A stretch of DNA of 64,000 bases, from contig NZ_LOQG01000001.1 of the NCBI RefSeq assembly GCF_001517835.1, forward strand, positions 124,001-188,000, written 5' to 3'. Within the stretch, counting starts at the first letter, position 1. Every line of letters starts with the position of its first letter. The notes beneath the pieces were generated by a model, which saw only the letters and a program-made list of their open reading frames with translations, was not told the origin of the DNA and searched no databases. The translations under genes and the position numbers were made by a program. Below are positions 45,092-54,337 of this stretch, one piece after another. The stretch is from Caviibacter abscessus (lineage in GTDB: Bacteria > Fusobacteriota > Fusobacteriia > Fusobacteriales > Leptotrichiaceae).

Positions 45092-46171
45092 TTATTCATT
45101 ATCCCCTACTGATTTTAGTAATTCCGCTTGATTATATGCAATTAATGCATCTATCATTTCATCTAAATCACCATCTAAATATGATTCTAATCTATGTAAT
45201 GTTAATTTTATTCTATGATCTGTAATACGACCCTGAGGAAAATTATATGTTCTTATCTTTTCAGATCTATCTCCCATTCCTACTTGTGATCTTCTTTGAG
45301 ATTCTATTTCTTTTCTTTGTGCTTCAGCTTCCATTTCAAATAATTTAGAAGCTAATACTTTCATTGCAGCTTCTTTATTTTTTATTTGCGATCTTCCATC
45401 TTGTGATGTAACAACTATACCTGTAGGTTTATGCGTAATACGAACTGCTGAATCTGTTGTATTTACGTGTTGACCTCCTGCACCAGATGATCTGTATGTA
45501 TCAATTATTAAATCACTTGGATTAATATTAACTTGTTCTATGTCATCAACTTCAGGTAAAACTGCAACTGTTATTGTTGATGTATGAATTCTACCTGATG
45601 ATTCAGTTTCTGGAACTCTTTGAACTCTATGTACTCCACTTTCATATTTTAATCTTGAAAATGCACCGTTACCTTTTATTAAAAATGTTATTTCCTTGAT
45701 CCCACCAACACCTGTTTCATTTTTATCAAGTATTTCAACTTTCCATTTTGATCTTTCAGCATATCTTGCAAACATTCTAAATATATCAGAAGCAAATAAT
45801 GCAGCTTCATCACCACCTGCTGCCGCACGTATTTCAACTATAACATTTTTTTCATCATTAGGATCTTTAGGTAATAATAAGATCTTCAATTCATTTTCAA
45901 GTTCAGGTATATCTTGCTCTAATATTGATATTTCTTCTTGTATAATTTCTTTCATTTCATGATCTTTTTCAGATTTCAAATCATTTTTTAAAGATTCTAA
46001 TTCTTTACTTTTATTCTTATATTCTGTATATTTTTCAACTATATCATTTATGCTATTTAATGCCTTATTATATTCCATCAACTTTTTAGGATCTGCTGCT
46101 ACATTTGGATCCATTAGTAGTTCTGTTATTTCATTATGTTTTTTTACTACATCATCTAATTTTGTGAACAT
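45092..46171 (-). CDS. prfA: Peptide chain release factor 1
   Basis: RF1 reads UAA and UAG and triggers peptide release. The 359-aa protein carries the GGQ motif in [17 protein letters not shown] and the codon-recognition tripeptide region typical of RF1 ([14 protein letters not shown]). It is the first gene of the run prfA-prmC-queA-rsmD-xseB-ispA-pgeF-small-secA. GGGAG lies upstream of the ATG. Upstream, only a weak promoter candidate (TACAAT-like -10) is visible. Confidence 0.97.
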   Translation of the reverse strand: MFTKLDDVVKKHNEITELLMDPNVAADPKKLMEYNKALNSINDIVEKYTEYKNKSKELESLKNDLKSEKDHEMKEIIQEEISILEQDIPELENELKILLLPKDPNDEKNVIVEIRAAAGGDEAALFASDIFRMFARYAERSKWKVEILDKNETGVGGIKEITFLIKGNGAFSRLKYESGVHRVQRVPETESSGRIHTSTITVAVLPEVDDIEQVNINPSDLIIDTYRSSGAGGQHVNTTDSAVRITHKPTGIVVTSQDGRSQIKNKEAAMKVLASKLFEMEAEAQRKEIESQRRSQVGMGDRSEKIRTYNFPQGRITDHRIKLTLHRLESYLDGDLDEMIDALIAYNQAELLKSVGDNE

Positions 46172-46241
46172 TTATTAATTCTCCCTTTTTACTTTACTTT
46201 ATCGTATTATTGTATCATATAATCATGCTATTTTCTATAAA

Positions 46242-46266
46242 AAAATCAGGCAATATGCCTGATTTT
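46242..46266 (-). terminator. Intrinsic terminator of the first DUF2147 gene
   Basis: Perfect 11-bp stem (46242-46252 with 46256-46266) around a three-base loop; on the minus strand it is followed by a T run. It lies just after the stop at 46269 and before the prfA promoter region. Confidence 0.88.
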
Positions 46267-46268
46267 CA

Positions 46269-46712
46269 TTAATATCTTTTCCAAATTTGAGTTTTACCCA
46301 AAAATTTAAATCCTTTTAAATAACCTCTAAGCTTAAGAGTCCCATTATTTTGAACTTGTAAATAACTTCCATAAGAGTTTCCACTTGAAGGATCATATAT
46401 AGTTCCATTAATGTATTTATTTTCTGATTCTACATATACAAAATCAGTTAAAAATTCAAGTCCTTGTAATGTTTTATCTCTTTTTGCAGGATCAGGATTT
46501 TTTATATCACGTTTTAATTTTCCATCACTATCATACTTGTCAGTCATAAAAATGAAACGACCATAGATTTTTCCATTTCTTTCGTAAAATTCTACAACTG
46601 CCCAATTTCCATCACTAGTTTTTTCAGTCACCCATTTACCATAAACATCGCTAATGTTTGAAAATACAGTAAATGATAACATAGTAAATATTAGTAATAA
46701 TATTTTTTTCAT
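46269..46712 (-). CDS. DUF2147-family exported protein (copy 1)
   Basis: The protein is 147 aa from ATG 46712 (GGAGG six bases upstream) with a signal peptide (about residues 1-18). The mature protein has the DUF2147 pattern GKWVTEK, VVEFYERNGKIYGRF, a KxxKRDKTLQGLEFL block, the GTIYDPSSGNSYGSYL core and the C-terminal LKLRGYL/TQIWKR. DUF2147 proteins are periplasmic beta-rich domains of unknown role. It shares about half its residues by eye with the gene at 46823-47269, its tandem paralogue. Confidence 0.85.
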   Translation of the reverse strand: MKKILLLIFTMLSFTVFSNISDVYGKWVTEKTSDGNWAVVEFYERNGKIYGRFIFMTDKYDSDGKLKRDIKNPDPAKRDKTLQGLEFLTDFVYVESENKYINGTIYDPSSGNSYGSYLQVQNNGTLKLRGYLKGFKFLGKTQIWKRY

Positions 46713-46736
46713 TATGCCTCCTATTTTTAATAATTT

Positions 46737-46765
46737 ATTATACAATATAGCGATTAACAAATCAA
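46737..46765 (-). promoter_or_regulatory. Promoter for the first DUF2147 gene
   Basis: On the minus strand TTGATT (46760-46765) and TATAAT (46737-46742) are separated by 17 bases. A related block (GTTTGTTAAT-type spacer) precedes the second paralogue near 47315-47337, with a poorer -10. Confidence 0.75.
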
Positions 46766-46822
46766 GTTAAAAATTGGTTCAAGAGGCTGATATTATTACC
46801 AAATCCTTAAAACATTACAATT

Positions 46823-47269
46823 TTATTTTAATCTTTTCCATATTTGAGTTTTTCCTATGAAACTTAGCCCTTTTAAATGACCTCTTACCTTTAAAGTTCC
46901 ATCTCCTTGTAATTGCATATAACAAGCATAAGTTTTCCCACTTGAAGGATCATAAATTGTTCCGTCTAAATACATATTATCTTTTTCTGAATATGTAAAA
47001 TCACTTACAAAATCTATCCCTTCTAAAGTTCTATTTTGTTTTTCTTTATCAGGATTATTTGTATCTTTTTTCAAATTACCTTCTAAATCAAATCTATCTG
47101 TCAATCTATGAATACGTCCATATATTTTTGAATTTTTTTCATAAATTTCAACTACAATTCTATTCCCAGATGATGATTTTTCTGTAACCCATCTTCCAAA
47201 TGCATCTTCTTTTGCTGCAAATAATATATTTGATAATATTAAAACTATTCCAAGTAGTACTTTTTTCAT
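46823..47269 (-). CDS. DUF2147-family exported protein (copy 2)
   Basis: The protein is 148 aa from ATG 47269 (GGGAGG five bases upstream), with a signal peptide cut after residue 17-19. It shows the same block order as copy 1: GRWVTEKSS, IYEKNSKIYGRI, DKEKQNRTLEGIDFV, GTIYDPSSGKTYACYM, LKVRGHL and the ending TQIWKRLK. There is one cysteine in the core. It is separated from copy 1 by about 110 bases with a promoter, so the two are independently transcribed. Confidence 0.85.
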   Translation of the reverse strand: MKKVLLGIVLILSNILFAAKEDAFGRWVTEKSSSGNRIVVEIYEKNSKIYGRIHRLTDRFDLEGNLKKDTNNPDKEKQNRTLEGIDFVSDFTYSEKDNMYLDGTIYDPSSGKTYACYMQLQGDGTLKVRGHLKGLSFIGKTQIWKRLK

Positions 47270-47357
47270 TTTTCCTCCCAAATTATTTGTTATACTTTTT
47301 TTGTATTAGTTAATTAATATATCCATTAACAAACCAAAATAAGTTTACTATAATTTC

Positions 47358-47391
47358 AAAAAAAAAGCAAGATATTCTTCTTGCATTTTTT
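47358..47391 (-). terminator. Intrinsic terminator of the lepA operon
   Basis: GCAAGA (47367-47372) pairs with TCTTGC (47379-47384), extended by A and T runs on both sides with one mismatch; on the minus strand a T run follows. It lies after the TRIC-channel gene stop. Confidence 0.8.
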
Positions 47392-47402
47392 CTATATATA
47401 CT

Positions 47403-48008
47403 CTATTTAGGTAAATTCAACTTATATTTTATAACTATTATTCTAATTGAAAGTATTACACAAAATATTATAGTAGATGATATAAACTCATTATTAATTA
47501 TCTTAATAAAAAAAACATAAAATATTGAACCAAAAAAGCACAGTATAGCATAGATATCTTCTTTTAACACTATTGGAATTTCATTACTTAACATGTCACG
47601 TAATACTCCACCTCCAACACCTGTTATAGTTGATATAATAGCAATTGATATTATTGACATATTTGCACTTATTGCTACTCTCGCACCTATAATAGTAAAT
47701 ACAGATAAACCTACAGCATCTAGTATCAAAAGTTTTGCGTTGTACTTATTTTCAATATCAGTCTTTTTAGTAACTAAATAAAGGACAACTGCCACTATAA
47801 TAGCTACATAAATATCTTGTGTACGATATAAAACAAAAGGTATTCTATTTAAAATAGTATCTCTTATTATTCCGCCACCTACAGCGGTCACAACAGCTAA
47901 TACAATTATTCCCAATATGTCTAATTTATACTTAAATCCTTTAAATGCACCTGATGCTGCAAAAGCAATTACACCTATAAAATTTGCTATTGTTATAAAC
48001 TCATTCAT
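47403..48008 (-). CDS. TRIC-family (UPF0126) cation channel membrane protein
   Basis: The 201-aa protein has about seven hydrophobic helices and the two-fold repeated motif GGGIIRDTIL/RIPFVL and GGGVLRDMLSNEIPIVL, characteristic of YadS/YicG UPF0126 proteins. Structures of prokaryotic relatives show TRIC-type K+ channels. It ends the lepA-exonuclease-channel run, starting two bases after the exonuclease stop. Confidence 0.88.
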   Translation of the reverse strand: MNEFITIANFIGVIAFAASGAFKGFKYKLDILGIIVLAVVTAVGGGIIRDTILNRIPFVLYRTQDIYVAIIVAVVLYLVTKKTDIENKYNAKLLILDAVGLSVFTIIGARVAISANMSIISIAIISTITGVGGGVLRDMLSNEIPIVLKEDIYAILCFFGSIFYVFFIKIINNEFISSTIIFCVILSIRIIVIKYKLNLPK

Positions 48009-48010
48009 TG

Positions 48011-48628
48011 TTATCCCTCAAATTTTGTGCCAATATTATCTTTTACAAATTCAAGTATTCTATTTTTAGTAAAGTTATTTTTAGTCATTTTATAAAATAC
48101 TCTTGCCATTATTAAAACATCATACATACTTTGATGTAATTCACTGTCTTCAAGTGGTACATTATAAAATTTAGCACATTCATTAAGTTTAGGCCATTTA
48201 TATCCCCCATATGTTTCATTGGGAATTTTTACCATACTAATATTTTCAATCATAGTATCAAATTGTACAGGTAAAATAAAAGGAATAAAACTTCTGTCAA
48301 ATCTAATATTATGTGCTATAAAATGATTTGCACCATCACAAAAATCAACAAAACTTTGGACATCTTCTTTAAATGTCTTAGCATAATCTACATTTGATTT
48401 TGATCTTCTAATTTCAATCTCTTCATCAGTTAGACCATTTACGCTAATTGCACCATAATTTATTTCTTCACCATAATTTCTAAAATAAAATCTGTCAAAT
48501 TCCCCTGTTTTATACATTTCATTCTTTTCTACATTGTACTCAACTTTCATTGCTGATATAGACAAAACAGATGAACCTTTAAGACCATTTGTTTCAACAT
48601 CAAAAAATATTAATTTTATTCTTTCCAT
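48011..48628 (-). CDS. 3'-5' exonuclease, DnaQ/RNase T family
   Basis: The 205-aa protein from ATG 48628 (AGGA seven bases upstream) has the DEDDh exonuclease motifs: Exo I FFDVETNG, Exo II with HNIRFDRSF and the late His/Asp pair (LHQSMYDVLIMARVF). The family includes DNA polymerase III epsilon, RNase T and oligoribonuclease. No second domain is present, so it could be a stand-alone proofreading subunit or an RNA/DNA trimming enzyme. It follows lepA with a 13-base gap. Confidence 0.85.
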   Translation of the reverse strand: MERIKLIFFDVETNGLKGSSVLSISAMKVEYNVEKNEMYKTGEFDRFYFRNYGEEINYGAISVNGLTDEEIEIRRSKSNVDYAKTFKEDVQSFVDFCDGANHFIAHNIRFDRSFIPFILPVQFDTMIENISMVKIPNETYGGYKWPKLNECAKFYNVPLEDSELHQSMYDVLIMARVFYKMTKNNFTKNRILEFVKDNIGTKFEG

Positions 48629-48641
48629 TTGAATTTCCTTT

Positions 48642-50441
48642 TTATTCATCATTTAATTTAAGTACTGCTAAAAATGCTTCTTGAGGTATTTCAACATTAC
48701 CTATTGCTTTCATACGCTTTTTACCTTCTTTTTGTTTTTCAAGAAGCTTTTTCTTACGAGTAATATCCCCACCATAACATTTGGCTAAAACATTTTTTCT
48801 AAGTGCCTTTATTGTTTCTCTAGCAATTATTTTTGAACCTAATGCTGCTTGAATAGGTATTTCAAACTGTTGTCTAGGTATTACATCTTTTAATCTTTCT
48901 GCTATTGCTCTACCTCTTGTATATGCATTATCAACATGTGCTATAAAAGAAAAAGCATCTATAGCCTCTCCTGAAACAAGTATATCTACTTTTACAAGAT
49001 CTGATTCCTTATATCCAATAAGTTCATACTCAAAAGAAGCATAACCTTTCGTTCTTGATTTTAATTTATCATAAAAATCAATAACAATTTCTGCAAGAGG
49101 TAAATCATATTCTATCATAACACGAGTTTCATCTAAGTAATTCATATTTAAAAATGTACCTCTTTTTTCTTGACATAATTCCATTACATTTCCAACATAA
49201 TCTTTAGGTACAATAACTGTTCCTTTTACATATGGTTCTTCAATATATTTTCTACCTTCAGGAAATTCTGCTGGATTATCAATCATAAGTGTAGTCCCAT
49301 TTTCAGGAGTTACATAATATTGAACAGATGGTGCTGTTGAAATTAAATCAATTTCAAATTCTCTTCTAAGTCTTTCAACTATTATTTCCATGTGTAATAA
49401 ACCTAAAAATCCACATCTAAATCCAAATCCTAATGCTAATGAAGTTTCAGGTGTATAAGATAATGATGCATCATTAAGTTGCAATTTTTCTAATGCTTCT
49501 CTTAAATCTTCATAATCATCTGTTGATATTGGGTATATCCCTGCAAATACCATACTTTGTGCAGGTTTATATCCTTCTAAAGGTTTATCTGTAGGATTAT
49601 TAACTAATGTTACAGTATCTCCTACTTGAGTGTCTTTTATTGATTTTATACCGGTAACTAAATATCCTACTGAACCTGTATTTAAAACATCAACTTCTTT
49701 CATTTTAGGTGCAAAAATACCAACTTCAAGTACTTCAAATTCTTTTCCTGTTGACATTATTTTAATTTTATCACCTTTTTTTATACTTCCATCTATTATT
49801 CTAATATATGTAATTACACCTCTAAAATCATTGTAATGAGAGTCAAAAATAAGTGCCTTTAGTGGTGCATTTTCATCACCTTTTGGCTCAGGTAAATGCG
49901 TTACTATTTTTTCAAGTAAATCATCTATTCCAAGTCCTGTTTTAGCTGATGTTAATACTGCATCATCTATAGGAAGTCCAATTACATCTTCAATTTCAAG
50001 TAATACTTTTGTTGGATCAGCTGATGGTAAATCAATTTTATTTACTACAGGTAAAATATCTAAATCATTTTCTAATGCTAAATATACATTTGCAAGTGTT
50101 TGAGCTTCTATACCTTGTGCTGCATCAACAACTAACAGTGTTCCATCACATGCTGCAAGTGATCTTGAAACTTCGTATATAAAGTCAACGTGTCCAGGTG
50201 TATCTATAAGATTTAATTCATATGTATTACCGTCTTTTGCATGATAATTAAGAGTAACTGCTTGAGCTTTAATTGTTATACCCTTCTCTCTTTCAAGCTC
50301 CATACTATCTAATAATTGTTCTTTCATTTCACGTTCAGATACTGTATCGGTCTTTTCAATAAGTCTATCTGCTATCGTAGACTTACCATGATCTATGTGT
50401 GCAATAATAGAAAAATTCCTTTTAAATTTTTTATCTACCAT
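48642..50441 (-). CDS. lepA: Elongation factor 4 (LepA)
   Basis: This ribosomal back-translocation GTPase of 599 aa has the G motifs [17 protein letters not shown] and [12 protein letters not shown]-like domains and the LepA-specific C-terminal domain ([18 protein letters not shown]). An ATG at 50441 follows GGAG. It heads a three-gene run with an exonuclease and the TRIC channel. Confidence 0.97.
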   Translation of the reverse strand: MVDKKFKRNFSIIAHIDHGKSTIADRLIEKTDTVSEREMKEQLLDSMELEREKGITIKAQAVTLNYHAKDGNTYELNLIDTPGHVDFIYEVSRSLAACDGTLLVVDAAQGIEAQTLANVYLALENDLDILPVVNKIDLPSADPTKVLLEIEDVIGLPIDDAVLTSAKTGLGIDDLLEKIVTHLPEPKGDENAPLKALIFDSHYNDFRGVITYIRIIDGSIKKGDKIKIMSTGKEFEVLEVGIFAPKMKEVDVLNTGSVGYLVTGIKSIKDTQVGDTVTLVNNPTDKPLEGYKPAQSMVFAGIYPISTDDYEDLREALEKLQLNDASLSYTPETSLALGFGFRCGFLGLLHMEIIVERLRREFEIDLISTAPSVQYYVTPENGTTLMIDNPAEFPEGRKYIEEPYVKGTVIVPKDYVGNVMELCQEKRGTFLNMNYLDETRVMIEYDLPLAEIVIDFYDKLKSRTKGYASFEYELIGYKESDLVKVDILVSGEAIDAFSFIAHVDNAYTRGRAIAERLKDVIPRQQFEIPIQAALGSKIIARETIKALRKNVLAKCYGGDITRKKKLLEKQKEGKKRMKAIGNVEIPQEAFLAVLKLNDE

Positions 50442-50468
50442 TTTTTTCTCCTAAATTTTATATAATTG

Positions 50469-50477
50469 ATTATATCA
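50469..50477 (-). promoter_or_regulatory. Extended -10 promoter of lepA
   Basis: On the minus strand TGA-TATAAT (TGN extended -10) lies about 28 bases before the lepA ATG. The -35 region is a poor match. Confidence 0.5.
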
Positions 50478-50515
50478 TAATTTTAAATAAAATAAAAAGG
50501 ATTATCATTTTAATA

Positions 50516-50544
50516 TTTACTTTTGCATAAAACTTAGCTATAAT
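50516..50544 (+). promoter_or_regulatory. Promoter for lemA
   Basis: TTTACT (50516-50521) and TATAAT (50539-50544) are separated by 17 bases, about 31 bases before the lemA ATG, and diverge from the lepA promoter. Confidence 0.65.
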
Positions 50545-50575
50545 TTATATAATAACTAATAGAAAGGATTAAAAT

Positions 50576-51145
50576 ATGAATATTTATTTCATTATTATCG
50601 TATCTATTTTAGCAGTTATATTTCTATTTTCATTATCAATAAAAAATAGATATGTTACTTTAGATAATTATAACAAAGAAGCATGGAGTAATGTTAAAGT
50701 TTATCTTCAAAAAAGATTAGATTTAATTCCCAACTTGGTAAACACTGTTAAAGGATATGCAGCTCACGAAAAATCTACACTTGAAGCAGTTATAAATGCC
50801 AGAAATCAAATGATAAGTATAGATATGGGAAATATTGAAAACGTTGATAAAATATTACAACAAGAAAACGTTCTTTCAAAAACATTAAGATCTATTATGA
50901 TGCTTCATGAAGCATATCCAGAATTAAAAGCAGATACTTCATTCTTAAATTTACAAGAAGAGTTAAAAAATGTAGAAAACGAAATACTTTCAGTTAGAAA
51001 ATATTATAACGGAACTTGCAGAGAATTAAATATTTTTGTAGAAAAATTCCCTAATTCACTATTTTTCTCAATATTTAATTTTAGAAAAGCAGTACTATTT
51101 GAACCAACAAACGATGTAGAACAAAATGTAAAAGTTGAATTTTAA
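50576..51145 (+). CDS. lemA: LemA family protein
   Basis: The 189-aa protein starts with one membrane helix (residues 3-21) and continues with the LemA helical bundle (RLDLIPNLVNTVKGYAAHEKS). The later YNGTCRELNIFVEKFPNSL is the family's characteristic closing motif. LemA proteins are membrane-anchored helical bundles of unsettled role. AAAGGA lies nine bases upstream. It is a single gene ended by a strong bidirectional terminator. Confidence 0.92.
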   Translation: MNIYFIIIVSILAVIFLFSLSIKNRYVTLDNYNKEAWSNVKVYLQKRLDLIPNLVNTVKGYAAHEKSTLEAVINARNQMISIDMGNIENVDKILQQENVLSKTLRSIMMLHEAYPELKADTSFLNLQEELKNVENEILSVRKYYNGTCRELNIFVEKFPNSLFFSIFNFRKAVLFEPTNDVEQNVKVEF

Positions 51146-51146
51146 T

Positions 51147-51174
51147 AAAAAATACAGGTTTCCCTGTATTTTTT
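51147..51174. terminator. Bidirectional intrinsic terminator between lemA and envC-like gene
   Basis: AAAAAATACAGG (51147-51158) pairs with CCTGTATTTTTT (51163-51174) around a four-base loop; T run beyond. It serves both convergent genes. Confidence 0.9.
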
Positions 51175-51176
51175 TT

Positions 51177-52412
51177 TTATAAATAACTCATTGGATTTAC
51201 TATATTTACACCTTGTCTTGTTTCAAAGTATAAAACTGTGTCTTTTGAAGTCGAATCTCTTCCTAATGTCCCAATAGCTTGACCTTTTTTTACACTAGTT
51301 CCTTTTGAAACTTTAATACCTGATAAATTACCATAAACCGTAATTATTCCACCGTGATTTATTATTACAACTCCACCTAAATTTCCTAAATTTCCTGAGT
51401 ATATAACAGTTCCGGTATCAGCTGCTTTTACAGTTTGACCTAATGTTCCTTTTATTTCAATACCATTACTCTTAAGTCCTGGTATTTTTTCTTGCTTAAA
51501 TCCTACAACAACTTTACCATTTATAGGCATAGTTAATTGTCCAGTACCTTTTACTATGTTCTTTATAGTAGAATTATTATCAGATTTGTTGCTATTTGCA
51601 CTCTTTTGTGCCGCTGCAATTATAGCTTTAATTTGAGCTTCTAATCTATTCTTTTCACTTATTAATTTTTTATTATCAGATTCAATATTTTTATTTTCTT
51701 TTTGAAGTCTGTTTTGTAAATTTTTAAGTTCTGCAACTGCTCTATCCTTAGAATTTTTAGCAGAGTTTAATTCCTTTTTCTTATTTTCTAACGCTATTCT
51801 AGCTTTCTTTATTTTTTCTGCTTCATTCATATTTTTTTGCTTAATAATTTCAACCTTAGCTTTATTTTGCTCCACACCCGATTTATATTCTTCAATTTGT
51901 TTGATTTTATTTTGTTGAAGTTCAAGAATAATTTTACCATCGTGTTTTCTTTTTGCTCTTGAAGCAGGATCAACGCTATTTTCACTAGGTATGCTTGTTG
52001 TTCTTCTTATTTTATCTAAAGTTAATATTCTAGTAGCATATTCAGATTTATTAATTTGTATTTTTTCATTACTACTATTAATTTTTCTTATACTATCTCT
52101 AATTTCACTTTCATTTTTACCAATAGCTTTCAATAATTCAACATATTTTGCTTCCAAAATATTATATTCATTTTGTAATGTAACAATTTTTTGATTTAAT
52201 TGCTTTATTTCTTTTTGAATATCCGCTTCTGTTCTTTTAGCGTTACTTATTTGTTTATTATTACTGTTAATTTTATTTTTATTTTTATCTACCTGACTAT
52301 TTATTTGATTTATTCTTTTTTGATTTTTATCAATTTGACTGTCTGCTGTTGAAATTATTGTACATATAGAAAATAAAATTAAAAATATTAAATTACTCTT
52401 TAATCTCTTCAT
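51177..52412 (-). CDS. envC: EnvC-like murein hydrolase activator (degenerate LytM/M23 domain)
   Basis: The 411-aa protein from ATG 52412 (AGGTG upstream) has a signal peptide or anchor, then two long coiled-coil stretches (about residues 30-130 and 165-270) and a C-terminal LytM domain (about 290-411). Active M23 peptidases carry a His/Asp pair and an HxH; here the corresponding segments read KSNGIEIKG and LYFETRQG, so the zinc ligands are missing. This is the plan of EnvC, which activates amidases at the division site under FtsEX control. Its gene overlaps ftsX, directly supporting that pairing. Confidence 0.85.
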   Translation of the reverse strand: MKRLKSNLIFLILFSICTIISTADSQIDKNQKRINQINSQVDKNKNKINSNNKQISNAKRTEADIQKEIKQLNQKIVTLQNEYNILEAKYVELLKAIGKNESEIRDSIRKINSSNEKIQINKSEYATRILTLDKIRRTTSIPSENSVDPASRAKRKHDGKIILELQQNKIKQIEEYKSGVEQNKAKVEIIKQKNMNEAEKIKKARIALENKKKELNSAKNSKDRAVAELKNLQNRLQKENKNIESDNKKLISEKNRLEAQIKAIIAAAQKSANSNKSDNNSTIKNIVKGTGQLTMPINGKVVVGFKQEKIPGLKSNGIEIKGTLGQTVKAADTGTVIYSGNLGNLGGVVIINHGGIITVYGNLSGIKVSKGTSVKKGQAIGTLGRDSTSKDTVLYFETRQGVNIVNPMSYL

Positions 52413-53379
52413 CTTCAACACCTAATTCCAAGTCAATGTCTTCAATATTTTCATCAGTATTTTCAATGTTTTCTTCAACAGTACTTTCAATTAATTCATC
52501 CATTTTTTCTTTTTCAGTTTCATAATAAGACATTTTATAATACTTATTCATCATTAAGAAATTTATTATTAATGCAATTATTATTGTTATTACTGCTATT
52601 GCTATAGCTATTTCAATTTCAGTTACTAAAAATATTGATGCTGTATAAGCAGGTATTAAAATAGTAATACTTTCAATTAAAAACTTCTTTAAAATAATAT
52701 ATATTCCAAAGCTTAAAACTGTTGCAATTATTGTTGTAATTACACTTTCCATAAAAAATGCAATTTTTAATGATTGCGGATCAACTTTACTAAGTAAATT
52801 AGCATGTATTACTCTTCTTCTTGATTTCACAGAAAATCCAACTATATTATATATCATAAGAGCACCAAATAATGCTAAAACTATTGTTACATTGTATGTT
52901 AGTGTTCTAATATTCTTATTAAATGCCATTGATGATTCTATTGCTTTAGTTCTAAAATCAATTTCTTTTATTTCACTCATTTTTGTTAAACTATCTTTTA
53001 ATTTATTAATGTTCACATCATTTTTTAAGTAAATATAAAATACATCATTTAATGGATTTTCTTCGTTTGATAATTCTACTCCTAACTCCTTTGCACTTAT
53101 TTTAAGTGCAACTTCTTTTGATTCATATCTTATTGATGCAACTCCAGGAACTTCTAATATTTTTTTATTAAGTTCTATTTTATTCTCTTCACTTAAGTCA
53201 TTAAGATACGCAATTATTTGATTTGAATCTTCATATTTGGTGCTATAACTTTTAAGACTAAGTAGTCCAAAAGAAAAAGTATACGTTAATATAAAGATTA
53301 TTATAAGTGTTATAACTGATGAAAATACAATACTTTTATCCACAAGCAGCTTTTTAACACTAAATTTATGATTGTTCAT
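52393..53379 (-). CDS. ftsX: Cell-division protein FtsX
   Basis: The 328-aa protein has one helix near residue 20, an extracytoplasmic domain (IIAYLNDLSEENK onward), three further helices and an acidic C-terminal tail (EIDENIEDIDLE-type). The layout is that of FtsX, the permease-like partner of FtsE. ATG 53379 is better spaced from GGGGG than the in-frame ATG three bases before it. The tail overlaps the envC-like gene by 20 bases. No ftsE is adjacent. Confidence 0.88.
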   Translation of the reverse strand: MNNHKFSVKKLLVDKSIVFSSVITLIIIFILTYTFSFGLLSLKSYSTKYEDSNQIIAYLNDLSEENKIELNKKILEVPGVASIRYESKEVALKISAKELGVELSNEENPLNDVFYIYLKNDVNINKLKDSLTKMSEIKEIDFRTKAIESSMAFNKNIRTLTYNVTIVLALFGALMIYNIVGFSVKSRRRVIHANLLSKVDPQSLKIAFFMESVITTIIATVLSFGIYIILKKFLIESITILIPAYTASIFLVTEIEIAIAIAVITIIIALIINFLMMNKYYKMSYYETEKEKMDELIESTVEENIENTDENIEDIDLELGVEDEEIKE

Positions 53380-53396
53380 CATTCCCCCTTGTGCGA

Positions 53397-54326
53397 TTAT
53401 CTATTGTTTAAAACAATTTCAACTATGTCTTTTGCTCTTAAGTTATATTTGTCAAGCATTTCATTTCCTTCTCCACTTTGACCAAATATATCTTTTACAC
53501 CATGTCTAATTACTTTTGTAGGATTTACTTCTGATAAATATTCAGAAACAGCTGAACCTAAACCACCAATTATTGAATGTTCTTCAACTGTTACAATAAA
53601 GCTACATTCTTTTGAAGCATTAAGCACCATATCATTATCAAGAGGTTTTATTGTTGACATATTTATTACTCTTGCGTTAATATTATGTTCATTTTTTAAA
53701 ATGTCACTTGCAACCATTGCTTCATATACCATAAGCCCTGTTGCTATTATAGCTACATCATTTCCATCTTTTACTTTTACAGCCTTCCCTATTTCAAATT
53801 TATAGTTTTCATCAAATATTGTAGGTACTACAAGTCTTCCAAGTCTAATGTATACAGGTCCTTTATATTTTGCTACTTCAAATATCATTTTTTCTGTTTC
53901 AACTGCATCTGCCGGAGATAATACAACCATATTTGGTAATACTCTCATAAGTGCTATATCCTCTATTGATTGATGAGATCCTCCATCTTCTCCAAGCGAT
54001 ATTCCAGCATGAGTTGGACATATTTTTACATTTAAATTAGGATATGCAATACTATTTCTTATTTGATCATATGCACGCCCTGCTGCAAATACTGCAAAAG
54101 TTGATGCAAATGGTATTTTACCTGTAGTTGCTATACCAGCTGCTGTTGTCATCATATTTGCTTCAGCTATTCCCATATTTAAATGTCTTTTAGGAAATTC
54201 CTTTTGAAAAAATGTAGTCATTGTAGATTTTGTTAAATCGGCGTCTAACACAACTATATTTTCATTTTCTTTTCCAAGTTTAACTAACGCATCACCAAAT
54301 GCTTGTCTTGTTGCCTTTTTTTCCAT
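53397..54326 (-). CDS. Transketolase C-terminal subunit
   Basis: This 309-aa subunit contains the pyrimidine-binding and C-terminal transketolase domains (KRHLNMGIAEANM, AGISLGEDGGSHQSIEDI). With the next gene it makes a split transketolase of the pentose phosphate pathway. ATG 54326 has GGAGG seven bases upstream. It starts 11 bases after the N-terminal subunit's stop. Confidence 0.95.
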   Translation of the reverse strand: MEKKATRQAFGDALVKLGKENENIVVLDADLTKSTMTTFFQKEFPKRHLNMGIAEANMMTTAAGIATTGKIPFASTFAVFAAGRAYDQIRNSIAYPNLNVKICPTHAGISLGEDGGSHQSIEDIALMRVLPNMVVLSPADAVETEKMIFEVAKYKGPVYIRLGRLVVPTIFDENYKFEIGKAVKVKDGNDVAIIATGLMVYEAMVASDILKNEHNINARVINMSTIKPLDNDMVLNASKECSFIVTVEEHSIIGGLGSAVSEYLSEVNPTKVIRHGVKDIFGQSGEGNEMLDKYNLRAKDIVEIVLNNR

Positions 54327-54337
54327 TTTCATACCTC

